From Paenibacillus camelliae (GTDB lineage Bacteria; Bacillota; Bacilli; Paenibacillales; Paenibacillaceae), in contig NZ_JAMBNY010000002.1 in the NCBI RefSeq assembly GCF_023715345.1, positions 62,001 to 126,000 on the forward strand: 64,000 bases of DNA. The letters run 5' to 3'. A model generated the notes under the pieces. The model saw only the letters and a list, made by a program, of their open reading frames with translations. It had not been told where the DNA came from and ran no database searches. The position numbers were made by a program, and so were the translations under genes. Positions 46,471 to 56,655 of the stretch are shown here, piece after piece (position 1 is the stretch's first letter; each line of letters starts with the position of its first letter).

Positions 46471-47340
46471 ATGTACATAGCTGATCAGTGGAAAGATTTT
46501 GAAGTAATTGATACAGGAGCAGGAGACAAGCTGGAGCGTTGGGGCAACTATATTCTTCGTCGCCCGGATCCGCAAATTATTTGGCCTATAGAAAAGGAAG
46601 ACGAGCAATGGAGAAAAGCTGATGCTCATTACTTCCGCAGCTCCTCAGGTGGCGGTCAATGGCAAATCCGCAACAAAGAAATGCCTGAACGCTGGACAAT
46701 TAGCTACAATGAACTTAGGTTTCATATTAAACCAACAAGCTTTAAGCATACTGGCTTATTCCCAGAGCAAGCGGTCAATTGGAGCTGGATGATGGATAAA
46801 ATCCGTAAAGCCAATCGTCCGATCCGCGTGTTGAATCTATTCGCCTACTCTGGAGGCGCTACAATCGCCTGTGCAGCTGCAGGTGCAGAGGTATGTCATG
46901 TCGATGCAGCTAAAGGAATGGTTCAATGGGCGAAGGAGAATGCCGTGTTATCCGGTCTTGAGGAAGCACCGATAAGATACATTACCGACGATGTATTCAA
47001 ATTCGTTCAACGTGAACAGCGTCGCGGCAGACAATATGATGCCATTATTATGGACCCTCCTTCCTACGGACGTGGACCAAAGGGCGAAACATGGAAGCTT
47101 GAAGAAAATCTATTTCCGTTTCTGCAAACCTGCATGACCATTATGAGTGACAACCCGCTTTTCATGCTCATCAACTCCTATACAACTGGACTTTCACCTA
47201 CTGTTTTGCAGCATTTGCTAACGATGAGCATGGGTAGTAAGTACGGTGGGGAAATTAATTGCGGAGAGATTGGTTTGCCGATAACACGTTCTGGTCTAGC
47301 TCTTCCATGTGGAATATTAGGACGTTGGGAGTCGAAGTAG
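46471..47340 (+). CDS. SAM-dependent RNA methyltransferase (RlmI/YccW-like, without PUA domain)
   Basis: 289 residues. RVLNLFAYSGGATIACAAAG (SAM motif I), EVCHVDAAKGMVQWAKENA and the catalytic-loop motif IIMDPPSYGRGPKG define the class I rRNA cytosine methyltransferase group. The substrate is probably rRNA; the exact site is unknown. AGGAAGG precedes the ATG. Directly followed by a pseudouridine synthase with no gap. Confidence 0.88.
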   Translation: MYIADQWKDFEVIDTGAGDKLERWGNYILRRPDPQIIWPIEKEDEQWRKADAHYFRSSSGGGQWQIRNKEMPERWTISYNELRFHIKPTSFKHTGLFPEQAVNWSWMMDKIRKANRPIRVLNLFAYSGGATIACAAAGAEVCHVDAAKGMVQWAKENAVLSGLEEAPIRYITDDVFKFVQREQRRGRQYDAIIMDPPSYGRGPKGETWKLEENLFPFLQTCMTIMSDNPLFMLINSYTTGLSPTVLQHLLTMSMGSKYGGEINCGEIGLPITRSGLALPCGILGRWESK

Positions 47341-48060
47341 ATGAAGCCGGCAATTCCGATATTGTATGAGGACAATCATATTATCGTTGTCGAGAAGCCA
47401 CCAGGCATTCCTTCACAGGAGGATGATACTGGAGATGCAGATATGCTAACGTTGATTAAGGACGACATTAAGCTTCGCTATCAAAAGCCAGGCAATGTAT
47501 TTCTCGGACTTGTACATCGATTGGACCGCCCTGTCGGCGGCGCGATGATCTTCGCTAAGACCTCCAAGGCTGCCTCAAGGCTTTCTGATGCTGTCCGTAC
47601 CCGTACCTTCGGGAAAACATATATGTGCATCGTTGAGGGCATCCCAGTCGCTCAGGAGGCCGATCTGCTTCATTACATCCGTAAGGATTCAAAAAAGAAT
47701 CAAGTGACCGTGTTTAATCAGCCCGTTGCTGAAGCTAAGGACGCCAGACTCAGCTATCGTGTCATCGCCTCGAACAATGGCACTAGCTTAGTCTCCATCC
47801 AGCTTCATACAGGAAGGCCGCATCAAATTCGCGCTCAAATGGCCTTTATCGGCCACCCGCTTCTTGGAGACGTTAAATACGGCAAAGCGGCAAAGCAGCG
47901 AGGTCACGGTACCATTGCATTGTGGTCGACAAGTGTTACAGCACCACATCCGACGTCAAAGGAAGTGATGAGCTTTACTTCCTTGCCGAACTCAGCTGAA
48001 GCTCCTTGGTCTCATTATACAGCCCAGCAGCTTCAACAAGCTGTACACTGGTACACGTAG
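47341..48060 (+). CDS. RluA family pseudouridine synthase
   Basis: 239 residues; the ATG begins right after the methyltransferase stop. Catalytic Asp lies in GLVHRLDRPVGGAMIFAKT, with the family's LHTGRPHQIRAQMAFIGHPL near the C-terminus. No S4 domain is present, so it is a compact RluA-like enzyme. Probably cotranscribed with the methyltransferase: two RNA-modification enzymes together. Confidence 0.9.
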   Translation: MKPAIPILYEDNHIIVVEKPPGIPSQEDDTGDADMLTLIKDDIKLRYQKPGNVFLGLVHRLDRPVGGAMIFAKTSKAASRLSDAVRTRTFGKTYMCIVEGIPVAQEADLLHYIRKDSKKNQVTVFNQPVAEAKDARLSYRVIASNNGTSLVSIQLHTGRPHQIRAQMAFIGHPLLGDVKYGKAAKQRGHGTIALWSTSVTAPHPTSKEVMSFTSLPNSAEAPWSHYTAQQLQQAVHWYT

Positions 48061-48062
48061 CA

Positions 48063-48105
48063 ATAAGCCGCTCAAGTGAGAATGTTTTACACATGAGCGG
48101 CTTAT
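48063..48105. terminator. Perfect 12-bp inverted repeat after the RluA-like gene
   Basis: ATAAGCCGCTCA and TGAGCGGCTTAT form a perfect 12-bp stem with a 19-nt loop, right after the stop. No clear T-run follows, so it may be a weak terminator or RNA-stabilising hairpin. Confidence 0.6.
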
Positions 48106-48206
48106 ATACGTTCACTTGAGCCTCACGCAACATCTGAAGCTGTGTGCACGTCTTTATATTGGAAACTTAGCCTTTCTTACTATCTACTTTAATAGGACGT
48201 GATTAT

Positions 48207-49487
48207 TTGAGACAAAAGCGACAATCAAAGCGAAAGCTGCTATGGATATTCAACAGTGTGCTGCTCATCTTTATAGCTGCGGGAGCCCTATTGATATTCA
48301 TACTATTGAATTCAAAGGATGCAGCTCCACAAGACCCTAATAACAGCAGCCTTAACGAGCTATCAGCCCAGCAACCAGGCAGCAGCGTAGCTCCAACACC
48401 ATCGCCTACTTCTACTCCAGAGCCTACGCCTACACCACCACAGTATACGGATGCTGTGTGGATCGGTGTTGGAGATATTATGAGCCACACCCCACAGCTC
48501 CCTGGTGCATACGACAAAGCGACAGACAGCTATAATTTTAAAGACGTCTTTTCACCGATTGCTGACATTGTTGCTGATGGTGATTGGGTAATGGCTAACT
48601 TAGAAGCACCGATGGCTGGCAAGGATTACGGTTATACTGGCTATCCGTTGTTTAACGCACCAGTTGAACTCGCACAGGCATTATGGGATAACGGCTTTAA
48701 CATCCTCTCTACCGCTAACAACCATACGCTCGATAAGGGTGTAACTGGTGCAATGCTTACACTCGATCATGTTCAGCAGATTGGTTTTACAACAGTGGGA
48801 TCAGCGAGAGATGCTGAAGAAGCAAATACGAGTGTCATCGTTGAGCATAATGGAATCGCGATGGGGCTGCTGTCTTATACGTACGGTACAAACGGCATTC
48901 CGATCCCTGAGGGTAAGGAGTATATTGTAAATTTGATTGATCAGGAACGTATCATTGAGGATATGAATCGACTACGTCAGGATGGCGCAGATGTTATTAC
49001 GATTGCGTTGCATTTTGGCAATGAATATCAGACCCAGCCCTCAGAGGAACAGAAAACATTGGCTCGAGCTTTAATTGCAGCGGGAGCAGACATTATTGCG
49101 GGCTCTCATCCCCATGTATTGCAGCCTTACGAGCTAGTGACAACAGTGGATGAACTTGGAGCCGAACGACAAGGCCTAATCATATATTCCATGGGGAATT
49201 TCATCTCTAATCAACGTGGTGACTCTAAGGACTATGGTGCAATATTTCGCGTAGATCTTAGAAAGCACTACGATACAGGTGCTATCGAAATTAAAGATGT
49301 AACGGTCACACCAACCTGGGTTCATCGCTATAAGCCAGATCAATACTACAGATACCGTGTGTTACCAGTCGAAAGCACGCTAGCTGCACGTGATGACGTC
49401 TTGTTAAAGCAATCCGATTATGAAGCACTTGAAGCAAGTCATATGATGCTTACCGATCGTCTGTCCTCCATGCTTGATAACGAATAG
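48207..49487 (+). CDS. CapA-family poly-gamma-glutamate synthesis-like protein
   Basis: 426 residues from TTG 48207. One N-terminal membrane helix (LLWIFNSVLLIFIAAGALLI) then a Pro/Thr-rich linker (res ~55-85, APTPSPTSTPEPTPTPP). The metallophosphatase-like PGA_cap domain follows: IGVGDIMSHTP, VMANLEAPMAG, NILSTANNHTLDKG, and IAGSHPHVLQPYEL. CapA acts in capsule or polyglutamate anchoring, but similar proteins occur without that pathway, and none of its other genes are nearby. Confidence 0.88.
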   Translation: MRQKRQSKRKLLWIFNSVLLIFIAAGALLIFILLNSKDAAPQDPNNSSLNELSAQQPGSSVAPTPSPTSTPEPTPTPPQYTDAVWIGVGDIMSHTPQLPGAYDKATDSYNFKDVFSPIADIVADGDWVMANLEAPMAGKDYGYTGYPLFNAPVELAQALWDNGFNILSTANNHTLDKGVTGAMLTLDHVQQIGFTTVGSARDAEEANTSVIVEHNGIAMGLLSYTYGTNGIPIPEGKEYIVNLIDQERIIEDMNRLRQDGADVITIALHFGNEYQTQPSEEQKTLARALIAAGADIIAGSHPHVLQPYELVTTVDELGAERQGLIIYSMGNFISNQRGDSKDYGAIFRVDLRKHYDTGAIEIKDVTVTPTWVHRYKPDQYYRYRVLPVESTLAARDDVLLKQSDYEALEASHMMLTDRLSSMLDNE

Positions 49488-49507
49488 ATGATTGCAATGC
49501 CAGAACA

Positions 49508-49552
49508 AAAAAAAGCTGCAGCCTAGAATCGAATCTAGACTGCAGCTTTTTT
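49508..49552. terminator. Bidirectional terminator between CapA-like and DUF4825 genes
   Basis: AAAAGCTGCAG and CTGCAGCTTTTTT flank a stem that also includes TCTAGATTCGA-type pairs. Serves the convergent genes. Confidence 0.9.
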
Positions 49553-50042
49553 ATTCAACAAGAACAAAAAACTGATTAATTTTGTCCTCATCCTCTAAAA
49601 ATTGTTGCATTAATTCTTGTAATTCATCCTCGCTAGTATACCCACCTAGCTCCATACCGTACCATTTTTGAACTGCCTGCTTCTCCACTTTATATTGGTA
49701 ATCATCGCCAAAGATAAACGTAATCCAATCCACGTTTTGAATTAATGCAAATAGAAATGTTGCGTTATATAGGACCGTTTGCTTCACGCTCTTCTCTGAC
49801 ATTTCAGCATAATCACTATATGTTATTACTACCCCGTATGGTTCAGATTTCGTTATAAGCTCGAAGCGTTCTACTTCTTCTCCGCTCCGTAATTGTTGTA
49901 AAATATTGCCTACAGCACTATTATCACCAACATACGAGCCTTTGTAATGAAATAAATCCTCATTCGGCTTACTAGACTGACACCCACTTATGACAAGTAA
50001 TAAACCTATGGACATCAATATAAAATTAATAAATTTCCGCAC
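49551..50042 (-). CDS. DUF4825 lipoprotein
   Basis: 163 residues from GTG 50042 with AAGGAG upstream. Lipoprotein signal peptide ending in ISGC. FHYKGSYVGDNSAVGNILQQ is the DUF4825 start; the middle (YGVVITYSDY, NATFLFALIQNVDWITF) is the rest of that domain. Role unknown. Convergent with the CapA-like gene. Confidence 0.8.
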   Translation of the reverse strand: MRKFINFILMSIGLLLVISGCQSSKPNEDLFHYKGSYVGDNSAVGNILQQLRSGEEVERFELITKSEPYGVVITYSDYAEMSEKSVKQTVLYNATFLFALIQNVDWITFIFGDDYQYKVEKQAVQKWYGMELGGYTSEDELQELMQQFLEDEDKINQFFVLVE

Positions 50043-50068
50043 TCGATAACTCCTTTATGAACAGCTCA

Positions 50069-51310
50069 TTAGATCAGTTGCTTTTGCTTTTTTAGATGTG
50101 TATACATCATAATGGACAATATTGCACACAGCAGTGCGCTTACACCAATAAACAAATATCCTGCTTGATATCCTCTAAGCACAGCAATCGCTGGTTCTGC
50201 ACGATACATATGCTTAACCCCATTAATAATTAATCCGATTACATAATTACCTATTACTGTGCCGATGCCCATAATCGTCACAATAAAGCTAATAACAACG
50301 TCACTGTCATTCGGATAGCGCTTAGCGATAAATGCCATAACTGTAGGATAAATCGGAGCTACACCAGCACCTGACAGGGCAAAAAATATGGCATAGCCTT
50401 CCCCTCCCAGGACAGCGATAAACGTACATATTGCTGCAAACATTGACACGATAATTACCGAAAGATTATAACCGATCCGATCAATAATAGGTCCAAGTAA
50501 AAGGCGAGCTAATGAAAAACCGATAAAGAAATACGACAGCATTGCCGATGCAGATAAAGTGCTCCACTCATAGCTTTTCTCAAGGTAGTTAACTAACCAG
50601 CCTCCGACTGACAGCTCGGCAATTACGCCGAATGTTAGTATGCCAACAAGCAGCCATAAGGAATAATCACTCGCTAACGTACGTAACGATTTACGATCCT
50701 CAGCCTTAATCTCATCTCCTGGAAATTTCCCTAGTACAGTTGGAATAATAGGAATAAGTGAAAAGGCAAGAACGATAAAATACATCAATCCCCATTCAAC
50801 GGTGTAGCCTAGAATTGTAATGCTCATTAGCCCCGTTGCTAATAGCGGAGCAACAATTGAGCTTAGCCCGTAGAAGAAATGTGCTAGATTCATCATCGTA
50901 CCTGTATTTCTAGTAAAAATACGCGCTGCGAGAATGGCCAGACCGATCTCCAGCATCCCGTTCCCAATATAGAGCAGGAAAGTCGAACCGATCAAGAAGG
51001 AATAGCTTTTCGAAATCCAAATCAATAATCCAGCAACGATCATTGACGAGAAAGATATGACCGAGGTGGCTTTAATTCCTATTTTACGAACAAGCAAACC
51101 AGTAAACATGCAGGCAATTAAATACCCTAGCGAATTTAATGACAGCAACGTTCCAATCTGCGCTTCATCTAAATCAAAAGACAGCTGTATGCGTGGTATG
51201 GCTGGTCCTTTAATATTTTCCGATAAACCAAAAATAATAAAGCCTAAATAAACGGTTAGTAGCTGCCAAATATAATTTCGTTTTTTTCTTGGTGCTGGTA
51301 TTGACGTCAT
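50069..51310 (-). CDS. MFS transporter
   Basis: 413 residues, 12 membrane helices. The MFS pattern LLVRKIGIKATSVISF follows helix 2, and repeats in the second half (LLLGPIIDRIGYNLSVIIV). FFYGLSSIVAPLLATGL fits the sugar/peptide-type antiporters seen in FucP/YfkF-like proteins, but the substrate is not predictable. GAGGGAGAATCAG precedes the ATG. A MarR gene lies upstream on the same strand. Confidence 0.87.
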   Translation of the reverse strand: MTSIPAPRKKRNYIWQLLTVYLGFIIFGLSENIKGPAIPRIQLSFDLDEAQIGTLLSLNSLGYLIACMFTGLLVRKIGIKATSVISFSSMIVAGLLIWISKSYSFLIGSTFLLYIGNGMLEIGLAILAARIFTRNTGTMMNLAHFFYGLSSIVAPLLATGLMSITILGYTVEWGLMYFIVLAFSLIPIIPTVLGKFPGDEIKAEDRKSLRTLASDYSLWLLVGILTFGVIAELSVGGWLVNYLEKSYEWSTLSASAMLSYFFIGFSLARLLLGPIIDRIGYNLSVIIVSMFAAICTFIAVLGGEGYAIFFALSGAGVAPIYPTVMAFIAKRYPNDSDVVISFIVTIMGIGTVIGNYVIGLIINGVKHMYRAEPAIAVLRGYQAGYLFIGVSALLCAILSIMMYTHLKKQKQLI

Positions 51311-51345
51311 CTGATTCTCCCTCTGTCATAAAAATCCCACGGAAA

Positions 51346-51390
51346 GACCGCTGCTCGTGCCAAAGCATGCCTTTAGCACGAGCAGCGGTC
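51346..51390. other. 15-bp perfect inverted repeat between the MarR and MFS genes
   Basis: GACCGCTGCTCGTGC and GCACGAGCAGCGGTC form a perfect 15-bp stem with a 15-nt loop containing GCATGC. It ends near the MFS ribosome site, with a T-run (ATTTTTATG) beyond it on the minus strand. It may end the MarR transcript or attenuate the MFS gene. Confidence 0.65.
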
Positions 51391-51423
51391 CCTTAACATG
51401 GTTCAATATATAGAATAGCTAGA

Positions 51424-51831
51424 TTAGGATGAACTAGCAACCTTGCCTAGTAGATAGACAAGCAGCTGTTGGTTATGACTAGATATCCGGTCTAGTGATT
51501 GCTCGATGACTGATTTTCTTATGTTAGAGCCTCTTACAGCTTCCGCGAAACCCTTTTCAGTCACCTGAATCCATACAACACGTCGATCACGCTCATCACG
51601 CTCACGTGTAATCAATTCATTTCGCTCCATACGATCAAGTATTGTCGTAATCGCTGCAGGTGTTGTGTTCAAATACTGAATGAGGTCAGAAGGCTTCATC
51701 GCCTCTGATTCCAGCAATAGTTCTAAAATATGTAACTGTCCTTCTGTCAATGGTGCTAATTCCTGCTCTAAGGTAAGTTTCCAATCTCGTGACAGCTTGT
51801 TCCATAGCTTAGAAAAATCTTCGGCTACCAT
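51424..51831 (-). CDS. MarR family transcriptional regulator
   Basis: 135 residues. The winged helix spans APLTEGQLHILELLLESEAM, SDLIQYLNTTPAAITTILDR and the wing RDERDRRVVWIQVTEKG. It would dimerise and control the MFS transporter just downstream. GGTGGAG precedes the ATG closely. Confidence 0.88.
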   Translation of the reverse strand: MVAEDFSKLWNKLSRDWKLTLEQELAPLTEGQLHILELLLESEAMKPSDLIQYLNTTPAAITTILDRMERNELITRERDERDRRVVWIQVTEKGFAEAVRGSNIRKSVIEQSLDRISSHNQQLLVYLLGKVASSS

Positions 51832-52027
51832 GCTCCACCAACTTTCTGACGTTCTTCTACTTTATATTATACTAATCCTAATTGTCGAAAGAAAGATTAA
51901 TGCAATTAATAGTTTACGATAAAATATGCTGCATTGCGGAAGCTTTTCCTACAAATCAACATAATCGCCAGCATTCATTGTAGTATCTTGCGGAAAGGTT
52001 GGGAATTTTGCATGCGCCAAATAAACA

Positions 52028-52112
52028 AAAAAGCGCTCTGCATAGCATTTAGCTATGCTTACAATTCAGCTTTTGCTGAACAGTAAGCATATGACTAAAG
52101 CTCCTGAGCGCC
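52028..52112 (-). terminator. Multi-branched terminator after parC
   Basis: Minus strand: outer stem GGCGCTC/GAGCGC followed by TTTTTTG; inside are GCTTAC/GTAAGC enclosing TTCAGC-AAAA-GCTGAA and a second arm GCATAGC/GCTATGC. The shape is a small cloverleaf with a closing U-tract. Confidence 0.7.
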
Positions 52113-52142
52113 ACTTGAATCATAGTGTTTGTAGCTGGATTA

Positions 52143-54605
52143 TTAGTTCTCAGCTTTCGGTTGCTGAATACGATCCGTTACTGAGAATAAAATTAACAGC
52201 TTCTCTTCCTTCTCTAGCTGGAAGATCGTTCGACCTGTTGATTTTCTTTCCTCGATGATTGTTTTCTCAGATTGAACAATTTGCATCAATCCTTTATCTG
52301 TAAAGCCAGCTAATTCAATGGGTTCACGGCAATAGAAAGCAGACAATAATCGTTGTCCGTTGCTTCTTACTCGTTTACCTTCCTTAAACTCAAACGTTTG
52401 GACACCTTTACCACCGCGTCCTTGAATTGGATAATCAAGCAAGAGCGTACGTTTACCATGACCAGTATCGGAAACGACTAGTACTTCACCTTCATCATTC
52501 TCTACCCATAGTGCGGCAATGATCTCGTCATCCTCTCGCAGCTGTATTCCTTTTACTCCGCCAGCTGCACGGCCCATTGCATTTACCTCTGTTTCGTAGA
52601 AACGGATCGACATACCAGAAGCAGTAACGAGCATAATTTGCTTGGACGAATTGCTAACCTTAACCTCGATCACCTCATCGCCTGCGGCAACCTTACAAGC
52701 TGCGATAGCGGTAGAGCGAGTTGTTGCATACTCTTTAAGCTCTGTTCGCTTCACCTGTCCTCGCTTCGTCACAAATACAAGGCTTTGGTCCGTATTAAAG
52801 TCCTTCACCGGGATCACCGCGACAATGCTGTCATCCTTAGGCAACGGAATGACGTTGACAATTGCTGTCCCAGTATCCTTCCATTTAAATTCAGGTATTT
52901 GATGAACAGGCAATAGGAAATACTGTCCATTTTTCGTGAATAGAAGCAAGTTATCGAGCGTGTTCACCGACAAGCAATGGGTAATCACATCTCCGTCCTT
53001 CACCCCTGCACTATCCATCTCTCCGCCTGAACGTGTATAAGAAAGCATACTGGTTCGCTTCACATAGCCTTCATGGCTAAGTGTAAATAGCACATCCTCA
53101 GCATTAACTAGAACCTCGAGATTAACCTTCAGCTCTTCGATCTCAAGTTGAATGTCAGAGCGTCGCTCGATCATATAAGCTTCTTTAATTTCAAGCAGCT
53201 CTTTTTCAATGACTCCAATTAGCTTTTTGTCGCTCTCCAGAATCGATCGGTAGTATTTAATCTTCTTTATCGTATCGGCATGCTCTTTTTCAAGGCTCGT
53301 TATTTCAAGATTCGTCAATCGATACAATTGTAATGTTAGAATGGCATCTGCTTGTCGCTCCGTAAACTGAAACTTCGCAATTAAATTATCGCTCGCATCA
53401 GCACGATTTTTTGAAGCTTTAATCGTTGCGATGACATCATCAAGCAGATTCAATGCTTTAACTAAGCCCTCCAACACGTGTGCACGGTCTTCTGCTTTTT
53501 CAAGCTCATATTGTGTGCGATGTGTAACGACTTCCTTCTGGTGCTCAATATAAGCTGAAATAATATCAATAAGTCCTAGCTGCTTCGGTGCTTTGTTAAC
53601 TATAGCTACCATATTAAAATTATACGTAACCTGCAGATCGGTTTTTTTAAGCAAATATGCGAGAATCCCGTTCGCATCAGCGTCCTTTTTTAGCTCAACA
53701 ACAATACGCAGTCCATTGCGTCCACTCTCATCACGTACCTCGGCGATACCTTCAACCTTTTTTTCTAGTCGAATGTTTTCCATAGCGGTAACGAGACGAG
53801 ATTTGACAACTTGATATGGAATTTCTGTAATGACGATTTGCTGCTTACCACCGCGAAGCGTTTCGATCTCCGTTCTGGAACGGATATAGATACGTCCTTT
53901 TCCTTTTTCGTACGCATCACGGATCCCTTCTCCCCCCATAATAATGCCACCTGTTGGAAAGTCAGGACCCTTCACGATATTCATCATTTCATCTAAGCTA
54001 ATGTTTGGATTGCGCATATAGGCAACGCTTGCCTCAATAACCTCTCCCAGATGATGAGGCGGGATTTCCGTTGCAAAGCCTGCAGATATTCCGCTAGAAC
54101 CATTGACTAGCAGGTTAGGGTAGCGAGCAGGTAGTACAACCGGCTCCTTCACCGTATTATCAAAATTATCTTTGAACAGCACTGTGCGTTTTTCAATATC
54201 ACGCAGCAGCTCCATTGCAATCTTGGAAAGTCGAGCCTCTGTATAACGCATTGCAGCTGCCGGATCATCATCCTGCGAGCCCCAATTTCCATGTCCATCG
54301 ATGAGTGGATAGCCCATTTTCCAAGGCTGTGCCATCCGTACCATACCTTCATAGATCGAGGAGTCTCCATGCGGATGATAATTACCCATTACATCCCCTA
54401 CCGTCTTAGCAGACTTGCGGTAAGGCTTGTCCGGTGTATTCCCAGAGTCGTACATCGCATATAGAATACGACGCTGTACAGGCTTTAGGCCGTCACGCAC
54501 ATCTGGAATAGCACGATCTTGAATAATGTATTTGGAATAGCGACCAAATCTGTCTCCGACAACCTCTTCGAGAAATGCCGGTAAAAATTGCTCTAACGGT
54601 TCCAT
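52143..54605 (-). CDS. parC: DNA topoisomerase IV subunit A (ParC/GrlA)
   Basis: 820 residues, full length. Catalytic Tyr121 in [11 protein letters not shown]; quinolone region GDSSIYEGM with Ser82 and Glu86 (equivalents of S. aureus GrlA Ser80 and Glu84), both in the susceptible state. The C-terminal beta-propeller ([29 protein letters not shown]) has the ParC-type repeats. With ParE it decatenates daughter chromosomes. GGAGCGAAATAG precedes the ATG. Confidence 0.95.
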   Translation of the reverse strand: MEPLEQFLPAFLEEVVGDRFGRYSKYIIQDRAIPDVRDGLKPVQRRILYAMYDSGNTPDKPYRKSAKTVGDVMGNYHPHGDSSIYEGMVRMAQPWKMGYPLIDGHGNWGSQDDDPAAAMRYTEARLSKIAMELLRDIEKRTVLFKDNFDNTVKEPVVLPARYPNLLVNGSSGISAGFATEIPPHHLGEVIEASVAYMRNPNISLDEMMNIVKGPDFPTGGIIMGGEGIRDAYEKGKGRIYIRSRTEIETLRGGKQQIVITEIPYQVVKSRLVTAMENIRLEKKVEGIAEVRDESGRNGLRIVVELKKDADANGILAYLLKKTDLQVTYNFNMVAIVNKAPKQLGLIDIISAYIEHQKEVVTHRTQYELEKAEDRAHVLEGLVKALNLLDDVIATIKASKNRADASDNLIAKFQFTERQADAILTLQLYRLTNLEITSLEKEHADTIKKIKYYRSILESDKKLIGVIEKELLEIKEAYMIERRSDIQLEIEELKVNLEVLVNAEDVLFTLSHEGYVKRTSMLSYTRSGGEMDSAGVKDGDVITHCLSVNTLDNLLLFTKNGQYFLLPVHQIPEFKWKDTGTAIVNVIPLPKDDSIVAVIPVKDFNTDQSLVFVTKRGQVKRTELKEYATTRSTAIAACKVAAGDEVIEVKVSNSSKQIMLVTASGMSIRFYETEVNAMGRAAGGVKGIQLREDDEIIAALWVENDEGEVLVVSDTGHGKRTLLLDYPIQGRGGKGVQTFEFKEGKRVRSNGQRLLSAFYCREPIELAGFTDKGLMQIVQSEKTIIEERKSTGRTIFQLEKEEKLLILFSVTDRIQQPKAEN

Positions 54606-54617
54606 CTATTTCGCTCC

Positions 54618-56582
54618 TTACTCCTCATATTCTGTAAAGTCAACATTTTCAATGATCCAGCGCTTACGTGGGTCTACTTTATCCCCCATCAGCGTCGTTA
54701 CGCGACGTTCTGCTTTAGCTGCATCATCAATATGCACCTGCAATAGCGTTCTCGTTTCTGGATTCATCGTTGTTTCCCACAGCTGGTCAGGGTTCATTTC
54801 CCCTAAGCCCTTATAGCGTTGGAGCTCGAAGCCTTTCATTTCCTTCGTATAGTTTTGCAGCTGTTCATCCGTCCACGCATAACGTACCGTATTCAGCTTG
54901 CCTGATTTTTTTGTAATTTTATAAAGCGGCGGCTGTGCAATGTATACCTTGCCACTGTCGATAAGTGGGCGCATATAGCGGTAGAAAAATGTAAGCAGAA
55001 GCACTTGAATATGTGCACCGTCCGTATCCGCATCTGTCATAATAATAATTTTATTGTAATTGCTTTCCTCGACAGAAAATTCCGAGCCGACTCCCGCTCC
55101 AATTGCTGAAATAATTGCACGATATTCATCGTTTTTCATAATGTCAGCAAGCTTTGCTTTTTCAGGATTCATTGGCTTCCCTTTAAGCGGAAGAATCGCT
55201 TGATGCTTAGAATCTCGTCCTTGCTTCGCTGAACCGCCAGCAGAGTCTCCCTCTACGATAAACAGCTCATTGCGGCTGAAATCCTTTGACTGAGCTGGTG
55301 TTAGCTTGCCACCAAGATTCGAGGATTCGCTTCTTTTTTTCCCTGATCGAATATCCTCGCGTGCTTTACGAGCTGCCTCTCTTGCTTTAGCTGCTTGTAC
55401 CGCTTTTTTAAGCAGTGATTGGCCAACCTGTGGATTCTCCTCAAGAAATACATTCATTCGCTCCGTGACAACTGCATCAACAGCACCACGAGCTGAGGAG
55501 CTGCCCAGCTGGTCCTTCGTCTGACCGACAAATTCGACCTCAGCCATTTTGATGTTAATTACGGCAATCATCCCTTCACGGAGATCATTACCATCTAAAT
55601 TCTTTTCCTTTTCCTTCAGGATACCTGCCTTACGTGCATAATCATTCATAACCCGAGTGTATGCCGTCTTGAAGCCTGTCTCATGTGTACCACCACCGCG
55701 TGTCGGAATGGAATTGACAAACGAAACAATCGTCTCCGTATAGCCATCGTTATACTGCAGGGCGATCTCGACCTCGATATCCTCGCGCTCTCCAGTATAA
55801 TGAATGACTTCATGCAGTACAGACTTTCCCTCGTTCAAAAACTCAACAAATTGACTCGCTCCGCCTTCATAATGAAAAACATCCGACGTATTGGTACGTT
55901 CATCCTTAATCATTACCTTAAGTCCTGAGTTTAAGAACGCAATTTCCTGCAGTCGATCTGCTAATGTATCATAATTAAAGGAAATGCCTTGCTGGAATAC
56001 ACGAGTATCCGGTTTAAATGTAACCTTTGTACCCGTACGATTCGTGTTCCCTATAATGTCTAGCCCAGTTACGGGCTCCCCGACATGCTCTTTTCCTTGC
56101 TCATCGATCCAATACTCAAATCGCTGCTTATAAATTTTACCTTCACGGAATATTTCTACTTCCAAATATTCTGATAGCGCATTCGTAACGGAAGCACCAA
56201 CACCGTGTAATCCGCCTGATTTCTTGTATCCGCCACCGCCAAACTTACCACCAGCATGTAATATCGTAAACACGACTTGCGGTGTAGGTATACCAGATTT
56301 ATGAATAGCTGTAGGTATTCCGCGTCCGTTATCCTGAATCGTAATCGAGCCATTTTTATGTATAGTGACATCGATATTTGAACAAAATTTCGCCAAATGC
56401 TCATCAACCGCATTATCAATAATTTCCCATACGAGATGATGTAGGCCCGAATTGCCGGTGCTCCCAATATACATCCCTGGGCGCTTTCGTACTGCAGATA
56501 AACCTTCTAATATTTGAATATCATCAGCGCCATATTGCTCTGATTTTGGAACGTCATTAAAAAGATCGATTTGCTCTGCCAT
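54618..56582 (-). CDS. parE: DNA topoisomerase IV subunit B (ParE/GrlB)
   Basis: 654 residues from ATG 56582, chosen for GGGGGAAG upstream. GHKL ATPase motifs EIIDNAVDEHL, NGRGIPTA and GLHGVGASVTNALS; TOPRIM motifs EGDSAGGSAKQGRD and DADTDGAHI. It precedes parC by 12 nt in the usual order. A TTTACG-17 nt-TAAAAT promoter lies upstream. Confidence 0.95.
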   Translation of the reverse strand: MAEQIDLFNDVPKSEQYGADDIQILEGLSAVRKRPGMYIGSTGNSGLHHLVWEIIDNAVDEHLAKFCSNIDVTIHKNGSITIQDNGRGIPTAIHKSGIPTPQVVFTILHAGGKFGGGGYKKSGGLHGVGASVTNALSEYLEVEIFREGKIYKQRFEYWIDEQGKEHVGEPVTGLDIIGNTNRTGTKVTFKPDTRVFQQGISFNYDTLADRLQEIAFLNSGLKVMIKDERTNTSDVFHYEGGASQFVEFLNEGKSVLHEVIHYTGEREDIEVEIALQYNDGYTETIVSFVNSIPTRGGGTHETGFKTAYTRVMNDYARKAGILKEKEKNLDGNDLREGMIAVINIKMAEVEFVGQTKDQLGSSSARGAVDAVVTERMNVFLEENPQVGQSLLKKAVQAAKAREAARKAREDIRSGKKRSESSNLGGKLTPAQSKDFSRNELFIVEGDSAGGSAKQGRDSKHQAILPLKGKPMNPEKAKLADIMKNDEYRAIISAIGAGVGSEFSVEESNYNKIIIMTDADTDGAHIQVLLLTFFYRYMRPLIDSGKVYIAQPPLYKITKKSGKLNTVRYAWTDEQLQNYTKEMKGFELQRYKGLGEMNPDQLWETTMNPETRTLLQVHIDDAAKAERRVTTLMGDKVDPRKRWIIENVDFTEYEE

Positions 56583-56626
56583 GATCTTCCCCCAATCAAC
56601 AACCAATCATTGTCACATCTTTTAGT

Positions 56627-56655
56627 ATTTTAGTGTAATTCCTCGTCCACGTAAA
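56627..56655 (-). promoter_or_regulatory. Putative sigma-A promoter for parE-parC
   Basis: Minus strand TTTACG, 17-nt spacer, TAAAAT (56627-56632), about 45 nt before the parE start. Four and five of six consensus positions match. Confidence 0.5.

Noticed and set aside
46159..46629. 156-residue protein on the minus strand
   Set aside because: The N-terminal 90 residues have no ribosome site and overlap the promoter and start of the methyltransferase gene; the real gene is the 65-residue zinc ribbon.
48063..48105. Attachment-site or insertion-sequence end
   Set aside because: No transposase or direct repeats are nearby; a hairpin right after a stop is better explained as an RNA 3' structure.
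52143..54605. Quinolone-resistance mutation in parC
   Set aside because: The key residues read Ser82 and Glu86, the susceptible type.
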